NCBI GenBank assembly: GCA_913062955.1
Contig: CAJXZP010000006.1
Location: 30,792-94,791, forward strand
DNA from: an uncultured Flavobacteriales bacterium
Lineage (GTDB): Bacteria > Bacteroidota > Bacteroidia > Flavobacteriales_G > Salibacteraceae
Reading direction: 5' to 3'
DNA: 64,000 nucleotides
Part shown: one piece after another, positions 30,922 to 41,432 of the stretch
How the letters are laid out: each line of letters begins with the position of its first letter
Numbering within the stretch: the stretch's first letter is position 1
The notes under the pieces: generated by a model
What the model saw: the letters and a program-made list of their open reading frames with translations, nothing else
What the model was told of the DNA's origin: nothing
Database searches by the model: none
Made by a program: the position numbers and the translations under genes

Positions 30922-32985
30922 ATGCAACATCGTCCGTTATCTGATTGGTTACCAATCACAAAAAAAGAAGTGAAAAATAGAGGCTGGGAACAGTTAGATG
31001 TAATTCTAATTTCGGGCGATGCATATGTGGATCACCCTTCTTTTGGTCCAGCCGTGATTGGTCGAATCATAGAGAGTTATGGGTTTAAAATTGGGATTAT
31101 TCCGCAACCCAATTGGCGAGATGATTTGCATGAATTCCAAAAACTAGGTAAACCAAAGTATTTCTTTGCCGTTACTTCGGGCTGTATGGATTCCATGGTA
31201 AATCACTATACCGCAGGCTTACGAAAACGTTCGACCGATGCCTATACTCCTGGAGGAGAAGCAGGATATCGTCCAGACTACGCTACCACTGAATACACGC
31301 AAATTCTAAAGAAATTATTTCCAGATGTACCCGTTGTTATTGGGGGCATTGAAGCATCCTTAAGACGAGTAACCCATTACGATTACTGGTCTGATAAATT
31401 GAGTAAATCTATACTTGAAACCAGTGGTGCTGATTTATTAGTATATGGTATGGGGGAAGCTCCTTTAAGAGAGATTATCACCTTGTTGCAAAAAGGCGTT
31501 CCTTTTGAGCAACTCACCATGGTAAAGCAAACGGCTTACATGAAGCCCATCTCTGAAGAACTTCCAAAAAATAAAAAGTGGGACGATAAGGAATTAACAT
31601 CTCATGATATTTGTGTCAATGACAAACTCAAGTTTGCTGCAAACTTCAAAGTAATTGAACAGGAATCCAATAAGGTAAATGCCAAACGACTTATTCAAAA
31701 ATCTGGGAATAATAACTTAGTTATTAATCCACCTTTTGATACCATGACCGAAAAGGAAATGGATCGAGCATTTGATTTGCCATACACACGACTCCCCCAT
31801 CCTAAGTATAAGTTTAGAGGGCCAATACCCGCATACGATATGATTAAGTTCTCCATCAATATCCATAGAGGATGTTTTGGAGGCTGTAGTTTTTGTACGA
31901 TTTCTGCGCATCAAGGAAAGTTTATTGCGAGTCGTTCCGAAGAATCCATTCTTAGAGAGGTAGAACAAGTTTCGGAGATGGAAGATTTCAAAGGATATTT
32001 GTCTGATTTAGGTGGACCATCCGCCAATATGTACAAGTTAAAAGGGAAGGTGAAATCTATTTGCGATAAATGTGTGGCACCATCTTGTATACATCCTATG
32101 GTTTGTGATAATCTGGACACGAATCATGATCCCATGACCCAGCTGTATAAAAAGGTGGATGCCTTACCAAAAATCAAAAAAGCATTTATTGGAAGTGGGA
32201 TTCGTTACGATTTATTGACACGTTCCTATAATAAAAAGGCAGACAATTCCATAGAGCCTTATATGGAACAAGTACTGAAAAGACATGTTTCGGGAAGGTT
32301 AAAAGTAGCTCCCGAGCATAGTTCGGATGCGACTTTAAAACTTATGCGTAAACCCAAGTTTGAGCACTTTATCGAGTTCAAAAAGAACTTTGACCGAATA
32401 AATGAAAAGTACAAATTAAACCAACAATTAATTCCGTATTTTATTTCTAGTCATCCGGGATCAACGGAGGAGGAAATGGCCAATTTAGCAGGAGACACTA
32501 AAGATATGGGTTTCCAGTTAGAGCAGGTTCAAGACTTTACTCCTACTCCAATGACGGTAGCCACCGTGGCTTATTATTCGGGATACCATCCGTATACCTT
32601 AGAAAAAGTATATACGGCTAAAAAACCATCGGAAAAGAAAAACCAACACCGATTCTTCTTTTGGTATAAGAAAGAGAACCATCAGTGGATTAGAGAAAGC
32701 TTGCGAAAAATTGATCGTTTAGATTTGGCGGAAAAATTATTGACTTTTCCTAAAAAAGGAATTCCAAAAGTTATTTCAAATGAAATCTTAACGGATCCCA
32801 AAGCGACTGATCCGGACCGTAAACAAGGAAAGTCAAAGAAGGTATTCAAGACCAAAACAACCGAAGGAAAGTTCAAAAAACCAGGTAAAGTGGAGTTTGA
32901 TCACCCGAAAAGAAAAAAGCCACAAAAGAAAAGCACACGTAACAATCCAAATGCTAAGACAAACAAAAAACGAGTCGTTCGTTAA
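30922..32985 (+). CDS. YgiQ-family radical SAM protein
   Basis: RGCFGGCSFCTISAHQGK; MCDNLD..., VAPEHSSDATLKLMRKP, YFISSHPGSTEEEM, DFTPTPMTVATV. Confidence 0.95.
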   Translation: MQHRPLSDWLPITKKEVKNRGWEQLDVILISGDAYVDHPSFGPAVIGRIIESYGFKIGIIPQPNWRDDLHEFQKLGKPKYFFAVTSGCMDSMVNHYTAGLRKRSTDAYTPGGEAGYRPDYATTEYTQILKKLFPDVPVVIGGIEASLRRVTHYDYWSDKLSKSILETSGADLLVYGMGEAPLREIITLLQKGVPFEQLTMVKQTAYMKPISEELPKNKKWDDKELTSHDICVNDKLKFAANFKVIEQESNKVNAKRLIQKSGNNNLVINPPFDTMTEKEMDRAFDLPYTRLPHPKYKFRGPIPAYDMIKFSINIHRGCFGGCSFCTISAHQGKFIASRSEESILREVEQVSEMEDFKGYLSDLGGPSANMYKLKGKVKSICDKCVAPSCIHPMVCDNLDTNHDPMTQLYKKVDALPKIKKAFIGSGIRYDLLTRSYNKKADNSIEPYMEQVLKRHVSGRLKVAPEHSSDATLKLMRKPKFEHFIEFKKNFDRINEKYKLNQQLIPYFISSHPGSTEEEMANLAGDTKDMGFQLEQVQDFTPTPMTVATVAYYSGYHPYTLEKVYTAKKPSEKKNQHRFFFWYKKENHQWIRESLRKIDRLDLAEKLLTFPKKGIPKVISNEILTDPKATDPDRKQGKSKKVFKTKTTEGKFKKPGKVEFDHPKRKKPQKKSTRNNPNAKTNKKRVVR

Positions 32986-34283
32986 AGTAATATCAGGTTT
33001 TTTCGGATGGTTTCGGTTAACCATTCGGAAACGTGAGCTTCTTTCGCAAATTCGTTCCATTTTTTAACAGATTCTTGGACCTCATCCATTAATTGATTGG
33101 GTTTCTTGATATTCATTGCTTTTGCCACGGCAAGTAGATCTTGACGAGTAAAGTCCTTTCGCTTTCCGTTAATACTTAGGGCATGTTGACTCACCCACTG
33201 ACTATCTTCTCGGTAGGCATAGCAAACATCATACGCAGGAGATAACTGCCAGACTCCATTTTGGGTTAATGTGAACGCAAAGTTCTTGGTATGATCGTCA
33301 CAATTTTTAGCCATCACATTAAATACCATCCGCTTAAACATTTGAGCCGCATCGGGATAAGACAATCCCAAAACCCGCATGGTTTGGAACAGCTGTTCGT
33401 AGCTAAATGAATGGACCAAATTATAATCATAATGCTGCATGGCGCAGAAAGTTTGAACATGTAATTTTTCATCATGCCCTTTTCTATCAAATCGTTTCGT
33501 CATAAAATGAGCCCGACCATTCTCTTCCAAAAGTTGAGAAGTCATCATATCAATACCACAATGGGTAGCCATCAGGTAATAAGCCATTTCCACCCGTCCA
33601 TAGCCCAAACTTTCACCAAATTGTGCCTCACTCACCCCATCCATTTTTAACAACCAATGCGTAAAACCTTTGGGTGCAATAGTTTGACCAGAGCGTACTT
33701 CCTTTGTTTTTTCATTAAATGCTATAATTGCCTTCGGACGCGCACCTCCAGCAGAAGTTCCAATTTTAAGAATATCCATCATGGCAGATTTCTCATCGGC
33801 ATCCAAATCGGTAGTAAAAGAGGCTCTTTTATTCACCATTTTACGAGCCATATCCACCAAACTATCTACCTCAATTTGGAAAGGGCGTTTCTTAGACTCC
33901 AAACCCGAAGGTTCAAATTCTAAAGCTCCCATTCCTCGAGTTCCAATAAAACACAATTTCTCTACGGGATTCATACTATTGGGAGCTCTTCCATTTTGAG
34001 CCAAATACGAATTGATGAGTTGATTCCCGTAGTTATCGGGTAAAACATCCGCTAACAAACCGGGTAATCCTGAAAATGTGTGTGACTGATTCTTACCGGC
34101 TCTATTTTCAGGAAATGAAAATATCTGACTTCCATTCCCCAAAGGCATGAGGATTGGCGATAAATCAATGTTTTCACGATGAAATTGTGGATCGTATTGA
34201 AAACTCCCTAAACCCGTTTGCTCATTCCATACAATAGCTCCCGCTCTAATACCCCATATATGTACAAAAGCAGTGCTTACCAT
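32982..34283 (-). CDS. hipA: HipA-family toxin kinase
   Basis: GTSAGGARPKAIIAFNE, AKNCDDHTKNFAFTL, SPAYDVCYAY; partner HTH gene immediately upstream. Confidence 0.92.
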   Translation of the reverse strand: MVSTAFVHIWGIRAGAIVWNEQTGLGSFQYDPQFHRENIDLSPILMPLGNGSQIFSFPENRAGKNQSHTFSGLPGLLADVLPDNYGNQLINSYLAQNGRAPNSMNPVEKLCFIGTRGMGALEFEPSGLESKKRPFQIEVDSLVDMARKMVNKRASFTTDLDADEKSAMMDILKIGTSAGGARPKAIIAFNEKTKEVRSGQTIAPKGFTHWLLKMDGVSEAQFGESLGYGRVEMAYYLMATHCGIDMMTSQLLEENGRAHFMTKRFDRKGHDEKLHVQTFCAMQHYDYNLVHSFSYEQLFQTMRVLGLSYPDAAQMFKRMVFNVMAKNCDDHTKNFAFTLTQNGVWQLSPAYDVCYAYREDSQWVSQHALSINGKRKDFTRQDLLAVAKAMNIKKPNQLMDEVQESVKKWNEFAKEAHVSEWLTETIRKNLILL

Positions 34284-34630
34284 GACGAATCGGGTTTAGG
34301 CGTTTTATTGGAATTAGATTTTCTGACCCGATAACGTGTTTTTTGATCCTCTTTCGCTAATTGCATGGGGCTGACCTGAGGCTCTTCAAAAAAAGCTTCA
34401 AAAACGTGTAATTGCTTTAAACTACGCAATACTTGAATAAGGGTAAGGATATTACCCGACTCCCCTCTTTCTAACAAACTTAGTGTTGACCTACTCATTC
34501 CTGCACTTTTTGCCAATTCGGTTTGAGTTAGGTTTTGATTAACACGATGATATTTGATAAACACTCCCATTTTTTGGATAATGGTTACATCTGAATTAAT
34601 CTGGATGCTATTGTATGAAAAACCAGTCAT
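34277..34630 (-). CDS. hipB: XRE/HipB-family HTH antitoxin
   Basis: LTQTELAKSAGMSRSTLSLLERGESGNILTLIQVLRSL; overlaps the hipA start by 7 nt. Confidence 0.9.
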   Translation of the reverse strand: MTGFSYNSIQINSDVTIIQKMGVFIKYHRVNQNLTQTELAKSAGMSRSTLSLLERGESGNILTLIQVLRSLKQLHVFEAFFEEPQVSPMQLAKEDQKTRYRVRKSNSNKTPKPDSSW

Positions 34631-34650
34631 AAGGCCTTAATTTTACATGT

Positions 34651-34768
34651 AATGAATTGTTATTCATTCAAAGGTACAGCATTCAATTGAAATATCAAAC
34701 CTCTATTTAAAGAATGATATTTCATGCATTAACTAATTAATCAATCATTAACGCATGAATTATCATGC
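34651..34768. promoter_or_regulatory. Three operator-like palindromes upstream of hipBA
   Basis: AATGAAT-TGTT-ATTCATT (34651-34668), GAATGA-TATT-TCATGC (34712-34727), GCATGA-ATTA-TCATGC (34753-34768). Confidence 0.6.
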
Positions 34769-34912
34769 ATTAATAAAAAGTAAAAACAATCAGAGTTTTG
34801 TTGCTATTGTAAGGGAGGTATTTTTCAAGTACAAGCAAAACACGGTTTTAAAGAAATGAAGTAGCCGCCCCACTCTGACACCGTCAAATCCAGCAAATAC
34901 GATATAAAATTT

Positions 34913-35689
34913 CTAATTCAGTTCGTTTAACTGAAATAATTCTTGCACGAATGCTACGGAATACATACTCGAAATCGATTTAATAAACTCTGGAAAATCA
35001 ATACCCGAGGATGCATTAGCCTCATCTGAGATCGTACGAATAACGGTTAAGGGAATACCATACTCAAAACAAACCTGAGCTACAGATGCACCTTCCATTT
35101 CTACACATAATACGCCCGGTAAACCTTTCACAATAATTTCTCGCGCAACATCGGTAGATATAAACTGATCTCCGCTGGCAATATCCCCTACAAACAATTT
35201 CGGCTTTTGGATTCCAAACCTCTCCAAGTTTTGATCCGAAATCAATGCGTGAAGTTTTGAATCCTCCAAAACTACTTCTACCGCTTGTTTAGCTTTCTGT
35301 AATTTCTCCGGGTCCGAAACCAAATAGGTTTGATTTAATAGTGGGATTTCAAACTTTTGCATCAAAGGCTGTCCATCCAAGTCATGTTGAATAAAGCGTT
35401 TCCCCACCACAACATCACCAATTTTTAGTGCGGGATGAATAGCTCCAGCCACCCCAGTAAAAAGCACTTCCGTCACCCCATATTCATGAATCAAAGCAGT
35501 AACCGTGGTAGCCGCAGCCACTTTCCCCCATCTAGAGAAAACCACCACAAACTTTTGACCTTTAAACCAACCCGAAAAATATTCTCGCTGTCCAAAAGTG
35601 TCCATCGAAACATCTTCTAATAGTTGAGTAATTCCAGAAATCTCTTCGGGCATGGCCCCCATTATTCCAATTACATTGGTTTTTCGCAT
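34913..35689 (-). CDS. mtnN: 5'-methylthioadenosine/S-adenosylhomocysteine nucleosidase
   Basis: IGIMGAMPEEISGI, VLFTGVAGAIHPALKIGDVVV, CVEMEGASVAQVC. Confidence 0.93.
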   Translation of the reverse strand: MRKTNVIGIMGAMPEEISGITQLLEDVSMDTFGQREYFSGWFKGQKFVVVFSRWGKVAAATTVTALIHEYGVTEVLFTGVAGAIHPALKIGDVVVGKRFIQHDLDGQPLMQKFEIPLLNQTYLVSDPEKLQKAKQAVEVVLEDSKLHALISDQNLERFGIQKPKLFVGDIASGDQFISTDVAREIIVKGLPGVLCVEMEGASVAQVCFEYGIPLTVIRTISDEANASSGIDFPEFIKSISSMYSVAFVQELFQLNELN

Positions 35690-35692
35690 GCT

Positions 35693-36241
35693 TTATTTAC
35701 CTTTTAATATTTGGGTATCATGTCCATTCAGACTAACGCTATTCTTTTCCTCCCAATAATTTCGGATTCTTTCCGGACCTTGTTTAGCCGACCAATCAGA
35801 CAAAATAGAACGGTCTTCTTGATAATCCATTAATGGAACGGCATAACCACAAGAGCTTTGAACCATCGTTACTTTCATTCTCATAATTTGTCGGGAACCG
35901 CTATCTTTAGGGAACAACGCTATATAATCTTCAAATTCTTTATCTCTAGGGTGAAAAACTTCACACGTTCCATATAAGCGTAAAATCATCGGAGCTCCCT
36001 CAAAAGCACAAAACATAATCGTCATTCGATTGCTTTCCATAATATGGGTAGCTGTTTCATTTCCACTACCGGTTAAATTATGCCAAACGACTGTATTCTC
36101 ATCTATCACTCGAAAAGAATCCAAACCTTTTGGAGATACATTGACATGGCCCTCACGCATAGCAGTACCCACAAAAAACATTTTCTGATTTTTAATAAAT
36201 TCTTGATGCTTAACGGATATACTCGGAAACTTTTTTGCCAT
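35693..36241 (-). CDS. Pyridoxamine 5'-phosphate oxidase family protein
   Basis: FFVGTAMREGHVNVSPKGLDSFRVIDENTVVWHNLTGSGNETATHI. Confidence 0.85.
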   Translation of the reverse strand: MAKKFPSISVKHQEFIKNQKMFFVGTAMREGHVNVSPKGLDSFRVIDENTVVWHNLTGSGNETATHIMESNRMTIMFCAFEGAPMILRLYGTCEVFHPRDKEFEDYIALFPKDSGSRQIMRMKVTMVQSSCGYAVPLMDYQEDRSILSDWSAKQGPERIRNYWEEKNSVSLNGHDTQILKGK

Positions 36242-36384
36242 ATGCTCACGGTTTAAAAAATCAAATATAAGCGCTCTTTTTAAAGAAAGTTGTTATCCTA
36301 AAATAACTAATCAACATCCTTTGATATACCAGCTACTATTGTATTTTTAACTCTTTAACATTCACACATTGATTTGTATATAAA

Positions 36385-36834
36385 ATGAAAGTAGCACATT
36401 TTTTATTGGCTGCAGGTTTAGGAATATTCTCTCCTGGACTCACTAGCGCTAACCAACCCTTCCAAGTAGACATAGACATACCTTCTCCTGTTCCTTCCGG
36501 GTTAAGTAAAATACAAAAACAAGAAGCGTTATTGACTTCCAAAAAATGGATTTGTATGGACGTCAGTAAAAAACGACTAACCAAAAAATTAGACTTTGAT
36601 ATTGGAAATGAATTTGGTTTAAGTATTGATAAAAAATACACTTTCAAAAACAACAATTACGATTATAGCAATGGCACCTGGAAAGTGGATGGGAAATTTT
36701 TGTACTTCTTTTACAACGCCCCCGGTACAGAAAACAAAACAGAAACGAGTAAATACAAAATCATTAAACTCAACCAAACGACTTTAATATTGAAACGTTT
36801 AGATCGTCCGAAAGGCAAAATCACTTTTAAATAA
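36385..36834 (+). CDS. Secreted lipocalin-like hypothetical protein
   Basis: Signal peptide; TSKKWICMDVSKK...YTFKNNNYDYSNGTWKVDGKFLYFFYN. Confidence 0.5.
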   Translation: MKVAHFLLAAGLGIFSPGLTSANQPFQVDIDIPSPVPSGLSKIQKQEALLTSKKWICMDVSKKRLTKKLDFDIGNEFGLSIDKKYTFKNNNYDYSNGTWKVDGKFLYFFYNAPGTENKTETSKYKIIKLNQTTLILKRLDRPKGKITFK

Positions 36835-36841
36835 AATTGGA

Positions 36842-37432
36842 ATGAAAAGATTAAGTTTATATGGACTCCTTATAGCTGGAGCTTTAGTTGTTGGGTGTGG
36901 TAGCGGAAGAGAAGTGACACGTGTGGATCCTAACACCCAAATGGATATTAGTGGTCGTTGGAATGATACCGACTCTAGACAAGTAGCCGATGAAATGACG
37001 AGTGATGTTTTAAGCCGTCCTTGGTTAACTCGATTTACCGAGGCCCATGACGGAAATCCACCGGTAGTTATTATTGGAGAGGTTATTAATAAAAGTCACG
37101 AGCATATTTCCTCGGAAACCTTTATTAAAGATATTGAGCGTGCTTTTGTAAATTCAGGGAAAGTTCGTGTAGTAGAAAATGCAGCTTTACGTGAAAAAAT
37201 AAGAATAGAGTTAGAAAGTCAACAAGGAAATGCAACTGAAGAATCTAAAAAGAAACTCGCTAAAGAACTCGGAGCTGACTTCATTATGAATGGTACTATA
37301 AACTCTACGGTAGATGCTTACAAAAACGAAAAGGTAATTGCCTATAAAATCAATTTGGAGCTGGTTACTATTGAAACCACCGAGAAAGTATGGATTGGCG
37401 ACAAAGAGATTAAGAAGTATGTTAAAAATTAA
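36842..37432 (+). CDS. lpoB: Penicillin-binding protein activator LpoB-like lipoprotein
   Basis: MDISGRWNDTDSRQVADEMTSDVLSRPWL...PPVVIIGEVINKSHEHISSETFIKDIERAFVNSGKVRVV. Confidence 0.85.
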   Translation: MKRLSLYGLLIAGALVVGCGSGREVTRVDPNTQMDISGRWNDTDSRQVADEMTSDVLSRPWLTRFTEAHDGNPPVVIIGEVINKSHEHISSETFIKDIERAFVNSGKVRVVENAALREKIRIELESQQGNATEESKKKLAKELGADFIMNGTINSTVDAYKNEKVIAYKINLELVTIETTEKVWIGDKEIKKYVKN

Positions 37433-38843
37433 TAGTTTAAGGGCTACGGCCCTTTTTCTTTTTGTTAGTATTTCGGTAGGAATGACCTCCTGTACCTCTC
37501 CCTCCTTTTATAAAAAGGCATACGGTTTTAATAAGACCATTGCTGCCGGAGATTTTGAGGCCGCAGAAATTATGCTGGAGGAAAACAAAGACAAATTGGA
37601 AGACGGAAAAATTCGATTCCTCTACTTTGTGAATGCCGGGATGGTGGAACACTTAAAGGGAGACTTTGAAAAAAGTAACGCATTTTTTGAGCGAGCTGAT
37701 TTATTTGTAGAAGACTTTCAAAAGAAGGCCTTGGAAGAAGGAGCCTCCCTTCTCTTAAATCCAAATATTAGTACATATCAAGGAGAAGATCATGAGGTTT
37801 TACTTATCAATTATTATAAGGCACTTAATTATTACCTACTCGGAAATACCAATGATGCGTTAGTGGAAGTAAGACGTCTCAATCTCCAATTACAATCTCT
37901 AAGTGATCGGTATAAGGACGACTCTAAATATACCCAAGATGCTTATATGCACTTATTGATGGGACTTATTTACGAAGCCAACAGAGATTATAATGACGCA
38001 TTTATTGCGTATCGGAATGCCTACGAGATATACCAAAGTGATTATTCCGTTATGTTTGGGATCTCTGCCCCGGAACAACTCAAAAAAGATCTCATCCGAT
38101 CGGCTGTTTTATCGGGAATGAGCGATGAAAAAAACAGCTATGAAAAAGAGTTTAATTTAAAGTACGAGCCCACTCCGGGGCAAGGAAATTTAGTTCTGCT
38201 TTGGCACAATGGGATGGGTCCTATTAAAGAGGAATGGGGAATAAATTTTGCCATTGTATATACAGGTAATGGATGGATCAATTTTGTAAGTAAAGAATAC
38301 GGACTTACGTATCCCTTCTATGTAGGGAAGACCGATTTGGGTGCCGTGACGTGGATTAAGGTAGCATTTCCTAAATATGTGGAAAGAACCATGTTGATTA
38401 AAAACGCCACTTTAGAAAATGGAGATGAAAAACATGCGGTTGAACTCGTAGAAAACATCAACGCCATATCCTTTAAAGTGCTAGATCAACGTATGGGACT
38501 CGAATTTAGTAAAGCCCTTTTACGTGTGGCCTTAAAACAAGTGGCTGCCTATAAAATTGGAGAGAAAAATGACAGTCCTGCTTTGGGAGCTGCACTCAGT
38601 TTTGTGGCCTCCGCAACCGAAAGTGCGGATACTCGAAATTGGCAAACTTTGCCCCATAGTATTTATTATGTTCGTGTTCCCTTAAAAGCCGGAAAACATG
38701 AACTTAACTTCGCATTACAAGGAGTGATGGGCAAACATGAGAACCATGAAATACAGGTAAATATTATTCCAGGTGAAACTGTTATTTATCCATTTTACAC
38801 CATGGCAGCATCCGACCCTGAGGCGGTACCTGTACCTAAATAA
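37419..38843 (+). CDS. COG3014-like TPR lipoprotein (start at internal MLKINS, not 37338)
   Basis: Lipoprotein signal FVSISVGMTSCTS; ALNYYLLGNTNDALVEVRRLN; LpoB-adjacent. Confidence 0.78.
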   Translation: MLKINSLRATALFLFVSISVGMTSCTSPSFYKKAYGFNKTIAAGDFEAAEIMLEENKDKLEDGKIRFLYFVNAGMVEHLKGDFEKSNAFFERADLFVEDFQKKALEEGASLLLNPNISTYQGEDHEVLLINYYKALNYYLLGNTNDALVEVRRLNLQLQSLSDRYKDDSKYTQDAYMHLLMGLIYEANRDYNDAFIAYRNAYEIYQSDYSVMFGISAPEQLKKDLIRSAVLSGMSDEKNSYEKEFNLKYEPTPGQGNLVLLWHNGMGPIKEEWGINFAIVYTGNGWINFVSKEYGLTYPFYVGKTDLGAVTWIKVAFPKYVERTMLIKNATLENGDEKHAVELVENINAISFKVLDQRMGLEFSKALLRVALKQVAAYKIGEKNDSPALGAALSFVASATESADTRNWQTLPHSIYYVRVPLKAGKHELNFALQGVMGKHENHEIQVNIIPGETVIYPFYTMAASDPEAVPVPK

Positions 38844-38986
38844 CCACCCATGCATCTTTCACATCCGATTTCTCCTGCTGTTAAAGAAGCCCATTTCGGA
38901 GGAAGTGGGCTCATTAATGCTGACAAAGCAAGTGATAGAAACGGCTATCTATACCCTAATGGAAGTAACTCAATTGGTGCAATTCG

Positions 38987-39982
38987 TTATTCTCTCGAAT
39001 TTGGAGGAACAAGACTCAAACGAAAAGCCTCTTCTTCTTGCATAATTTCTTTCACGGCAATTTTATATTGAATTACATTCTTGGCCTTCTTAATTTTCTT
39101 ATACACTTTTTTAGGATTATTAAAACCAATGGCATAATACTCCCAAAAGTTGTGCATTTTGGACATTAAATGGCTTAAACCTTGCAAAAACACATCGTAT
39201 TCATCAAAAAGACGATTATGGAATTCATACAATTTTTGTACACTATCCTCTGGGAATACCGTGGAGTTAGCTTTGATCATCGAAGGTAAAAACGGATCGG
39301 CTATTAATCCCCTACCCATCATAAAATGGTTAATGCTGGGGAAACGTTTTTCCATTTCTCGGAATACAGCTACCGAGGTAATATCTCCATTGTAATACAC
39401 GGTTTGCTGCGTGTGTTTCAAACAGTTTTCGAACGATTCCAAGTCCACCGCACCTTTATATAATTGTTTCCCTAGTCGGGCATGGATCGCAATATTCTTA
39501 ATGGGGTATTTTGCAAGAACAGGAAATACATCTAGAATTTCCGTGGGCTCATAATATCCCATTCGCATTTTCATAGAAACCGTGATATCGGTTTCACTAT
39601 GCACACGATATAAAATAGCGTCAATCTTTTCAGAATCTTGAATCAATCCGGAACCCATTCCTTTTTTACAAGCCATTGGGTAAGGACAACCCAAATTCCA
39701 ATTCAATTCTTTATAACCCAAACTTTGAACATATTTGGTGACAAACAAAAACTCCTCTGCACTTGCGGTCATTACCTGAGGAATTAACTCAGGCACTCGA
39801 TTATTGGCTGGATCCAAGTCACGTCTGTAGCTACTCTTAATGTCCAACTTTCCATTTAACCGGATATATGGTGCGTAATAGGTATCAATACCTCCAAATA
39901 TTTCATGGAGTGCATTTCGAAATCTAAAATCGGTAAATCCTTGTAAAGGAGATGATATTAACGTTTTGCTCATGTGTTTCAA
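38987..39982 (-). CDS. dus: tRNA-dihydrouridine synthase
   Basis: SPLQGFTDFRFRNAL, LNWNLGCPYPMACKKGMGSGLI, VSMKMRMGYYEP, IAIHARLGKQLYKGAVDL, MMGRGLIADPFL. Confidence 0.93.
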   Translation of the reverse strand: MKHMSKTLISSPLQGFTDFRFRNALHEIFGGIDTYYAPYIRLNGKLDIKSSYRRDLDPANNRVPELIPQVMTASAEEFLFVTKYVQSLGYKELNWNLGCPYPMACKKGMGSGLIQDSEKIDAILYRVHSETDITVSMKMRMGYYEPTEILDVFPVLAKYPIKNIAIHARLGKQLYKGAVDLESFENCLKHTQQTVYYNGDITSVAVFREMEKRFPSINHFMMGRGLIADPFLPSMIKANSTVFPEDSVQKLYEFHNRLFDEYDVFLQGLSHLMSKMHNFWEYYAIGFNNPKKVYKKIKKAKNVIQYKIAVKEIMQEEEAFRLSLVPPNSRE

Positions 39983-40012
39983 ACAAGCGGCAAAAGTAAT
40001 AAGTTCAGGGGG

Positions 40013-40546
40013 TTATTTTAGCGGACCGTCATACTTTTTAGGCAATTGAATTCCATTTCTGTCACTGGTCCATATCAAACTGGTAATCCACCAACGAGAA
40101 CCATCAAAAAACAACTGGTAACTGTTCACTCCTTTCTCTTCGTAATCTAATTCCTTAGCATAATACCCTTGAAAAACAGTGGCTAAACCATTGTACTCCT
40201 CTATAATACTAGAAATTTCATATTCAATAAATCCATCCGTTTCGTAAAACTTCATTCCTAGACGGACAAACTGACCCAAACTGTAAACCTGATGTACGGC
40301 ATTTCCTAAAGAATCATGATTAACTACCGATATTTGCGCTTTCGGATCAAACAACATTCGAAACGCCTCCCAATCTCGTTCTACCCCCTCTTCTCCAGAA
40401 ACGATGGTTAGCCCTTTGTTCACAATTCCTTCAATGGTTAAAGTGTAATCCGGATAATTGATGGTGGAGTCTTGAGCAAATCCAACAAAATTTACCGAAA
40501 CAAAAAAACAAAATAAAAGATTTTTCATATTCAAAATTTTCAGCAT
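40013..40546 (-). CDS. Secreted SnoaL/NTF2-like hypothetical protein
   Basis: Signal peptide MKNLLFCFFVSVNFVGFAQ; GVERDWEAFRMLFDPKAQISVV. Confidence 0.55.
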   Translation of the reverse strand: MLKILNMKNLLFCFFVSVNFVGFAQDSTINYPDYTLTIEGIVNKGLTIVSGEEGVERDWEAFRMLFDPKAQISVVNHDSLGNAVHQVYSLGQFVRLGMKFYETDGFIEYEISSIIEEYNGLATVFQGYYAKELDYEEKGVNSYQLFFDGSRWWITSLIWTSDRNGIQLPKKYDGPLK

Positions 40547-40582
40547 TCCCTATCCATTAACAGGAAGTAACATACCCACAAA

Positions 40583-40972
40583 TTAATTCCAATGTTGATC
40601 AAACTCTAAATTCAATCGGTATAAAGTACTCGAATCATTTTGGAAAAGATCTACGGTATACGATTTACAATTTTGCGCTTCAAAATTTTTGGTTCTACTT
40701 AAACTGATCAGACTAGAAGCTTTACCCGCTTTAATTTTCACCTTGGTTTCATGCGGATAAAACACTTGATTATCTCCGGATTGTAAAATACTGGTATATA
40801 GGGAATCCCCAATAACGTCTACCTCAAGACTCACATCAAAATCACAATAATTAGTCACATTCAAACTCGGTCCTGTGCCATCGCAATCTTCTTTACAGGC
40901 TGAAAACTGGATGAACAATAACACCGCTAAAATCCCCAGAATTTGAATCAGATAAATTTCCAATTGTTTCAT
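40583..40972 (-). CDS. Hypothetical lipoprotein
   Basis: ILAVLLFIQFSACKEDC lipobox. Confidence 0.5.
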   Translation of the reverse strand: MKQLEIYLIQILGILAVLLFIQFSACKEDCDGTGPSLNVTNYCDFDVSLEVDVIGDSLYTSILQSGDNQVFYPHETKVKIKAGKASSLISLSRTKNFEAQNCKSYTVDLFQNDSSTLYRLNLEFDQHWN

Positions 40973-41432
40973 AACATATTCAATTTAAACAATTCACACG
41001 AAACATAAGACTACCATCAAAATTATTTATCCAATTATTCAAATCAAGTAGCGTATTCGAACCGGTATCATTTTGCTTCCTGTTTCCACTCTAAGTTAAA
41101 AATCAATAATTTACGTTCTTTATCCATAGACCACAACCCACAGCTTTCAAATCCAGATTCATTTTCAGAAACCCCGTAACTACTGGACTACAGGCAGATA
41201 CACACACACAACATGCTTTAAACTTTAGTATTTATATGAACCATATATATTAAATTCAATAATTCGTTGCCATTCTTCCGAATCCATTATGCACATAATA
41301 ATGGGAAAATAAATAATAGTTATCCTATTCTACTTTTTAACTTAGGACACTTGCTCAGTACAAAAAGATTGCTTCTTTTGTAACCGATTCTCAAAAGGGA
41401 ATATTTAACTATTTTATTTAATTCATCAACCA

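Noticed and set aside
37338-37418. N-terminal extension of the COG3014-like ORF overlapping lpoB
   Set aside because: The lipoprotein signal peptide begins at the internal MLKINSLRATALFLF; the extension is out-of-frame lpoB sequence
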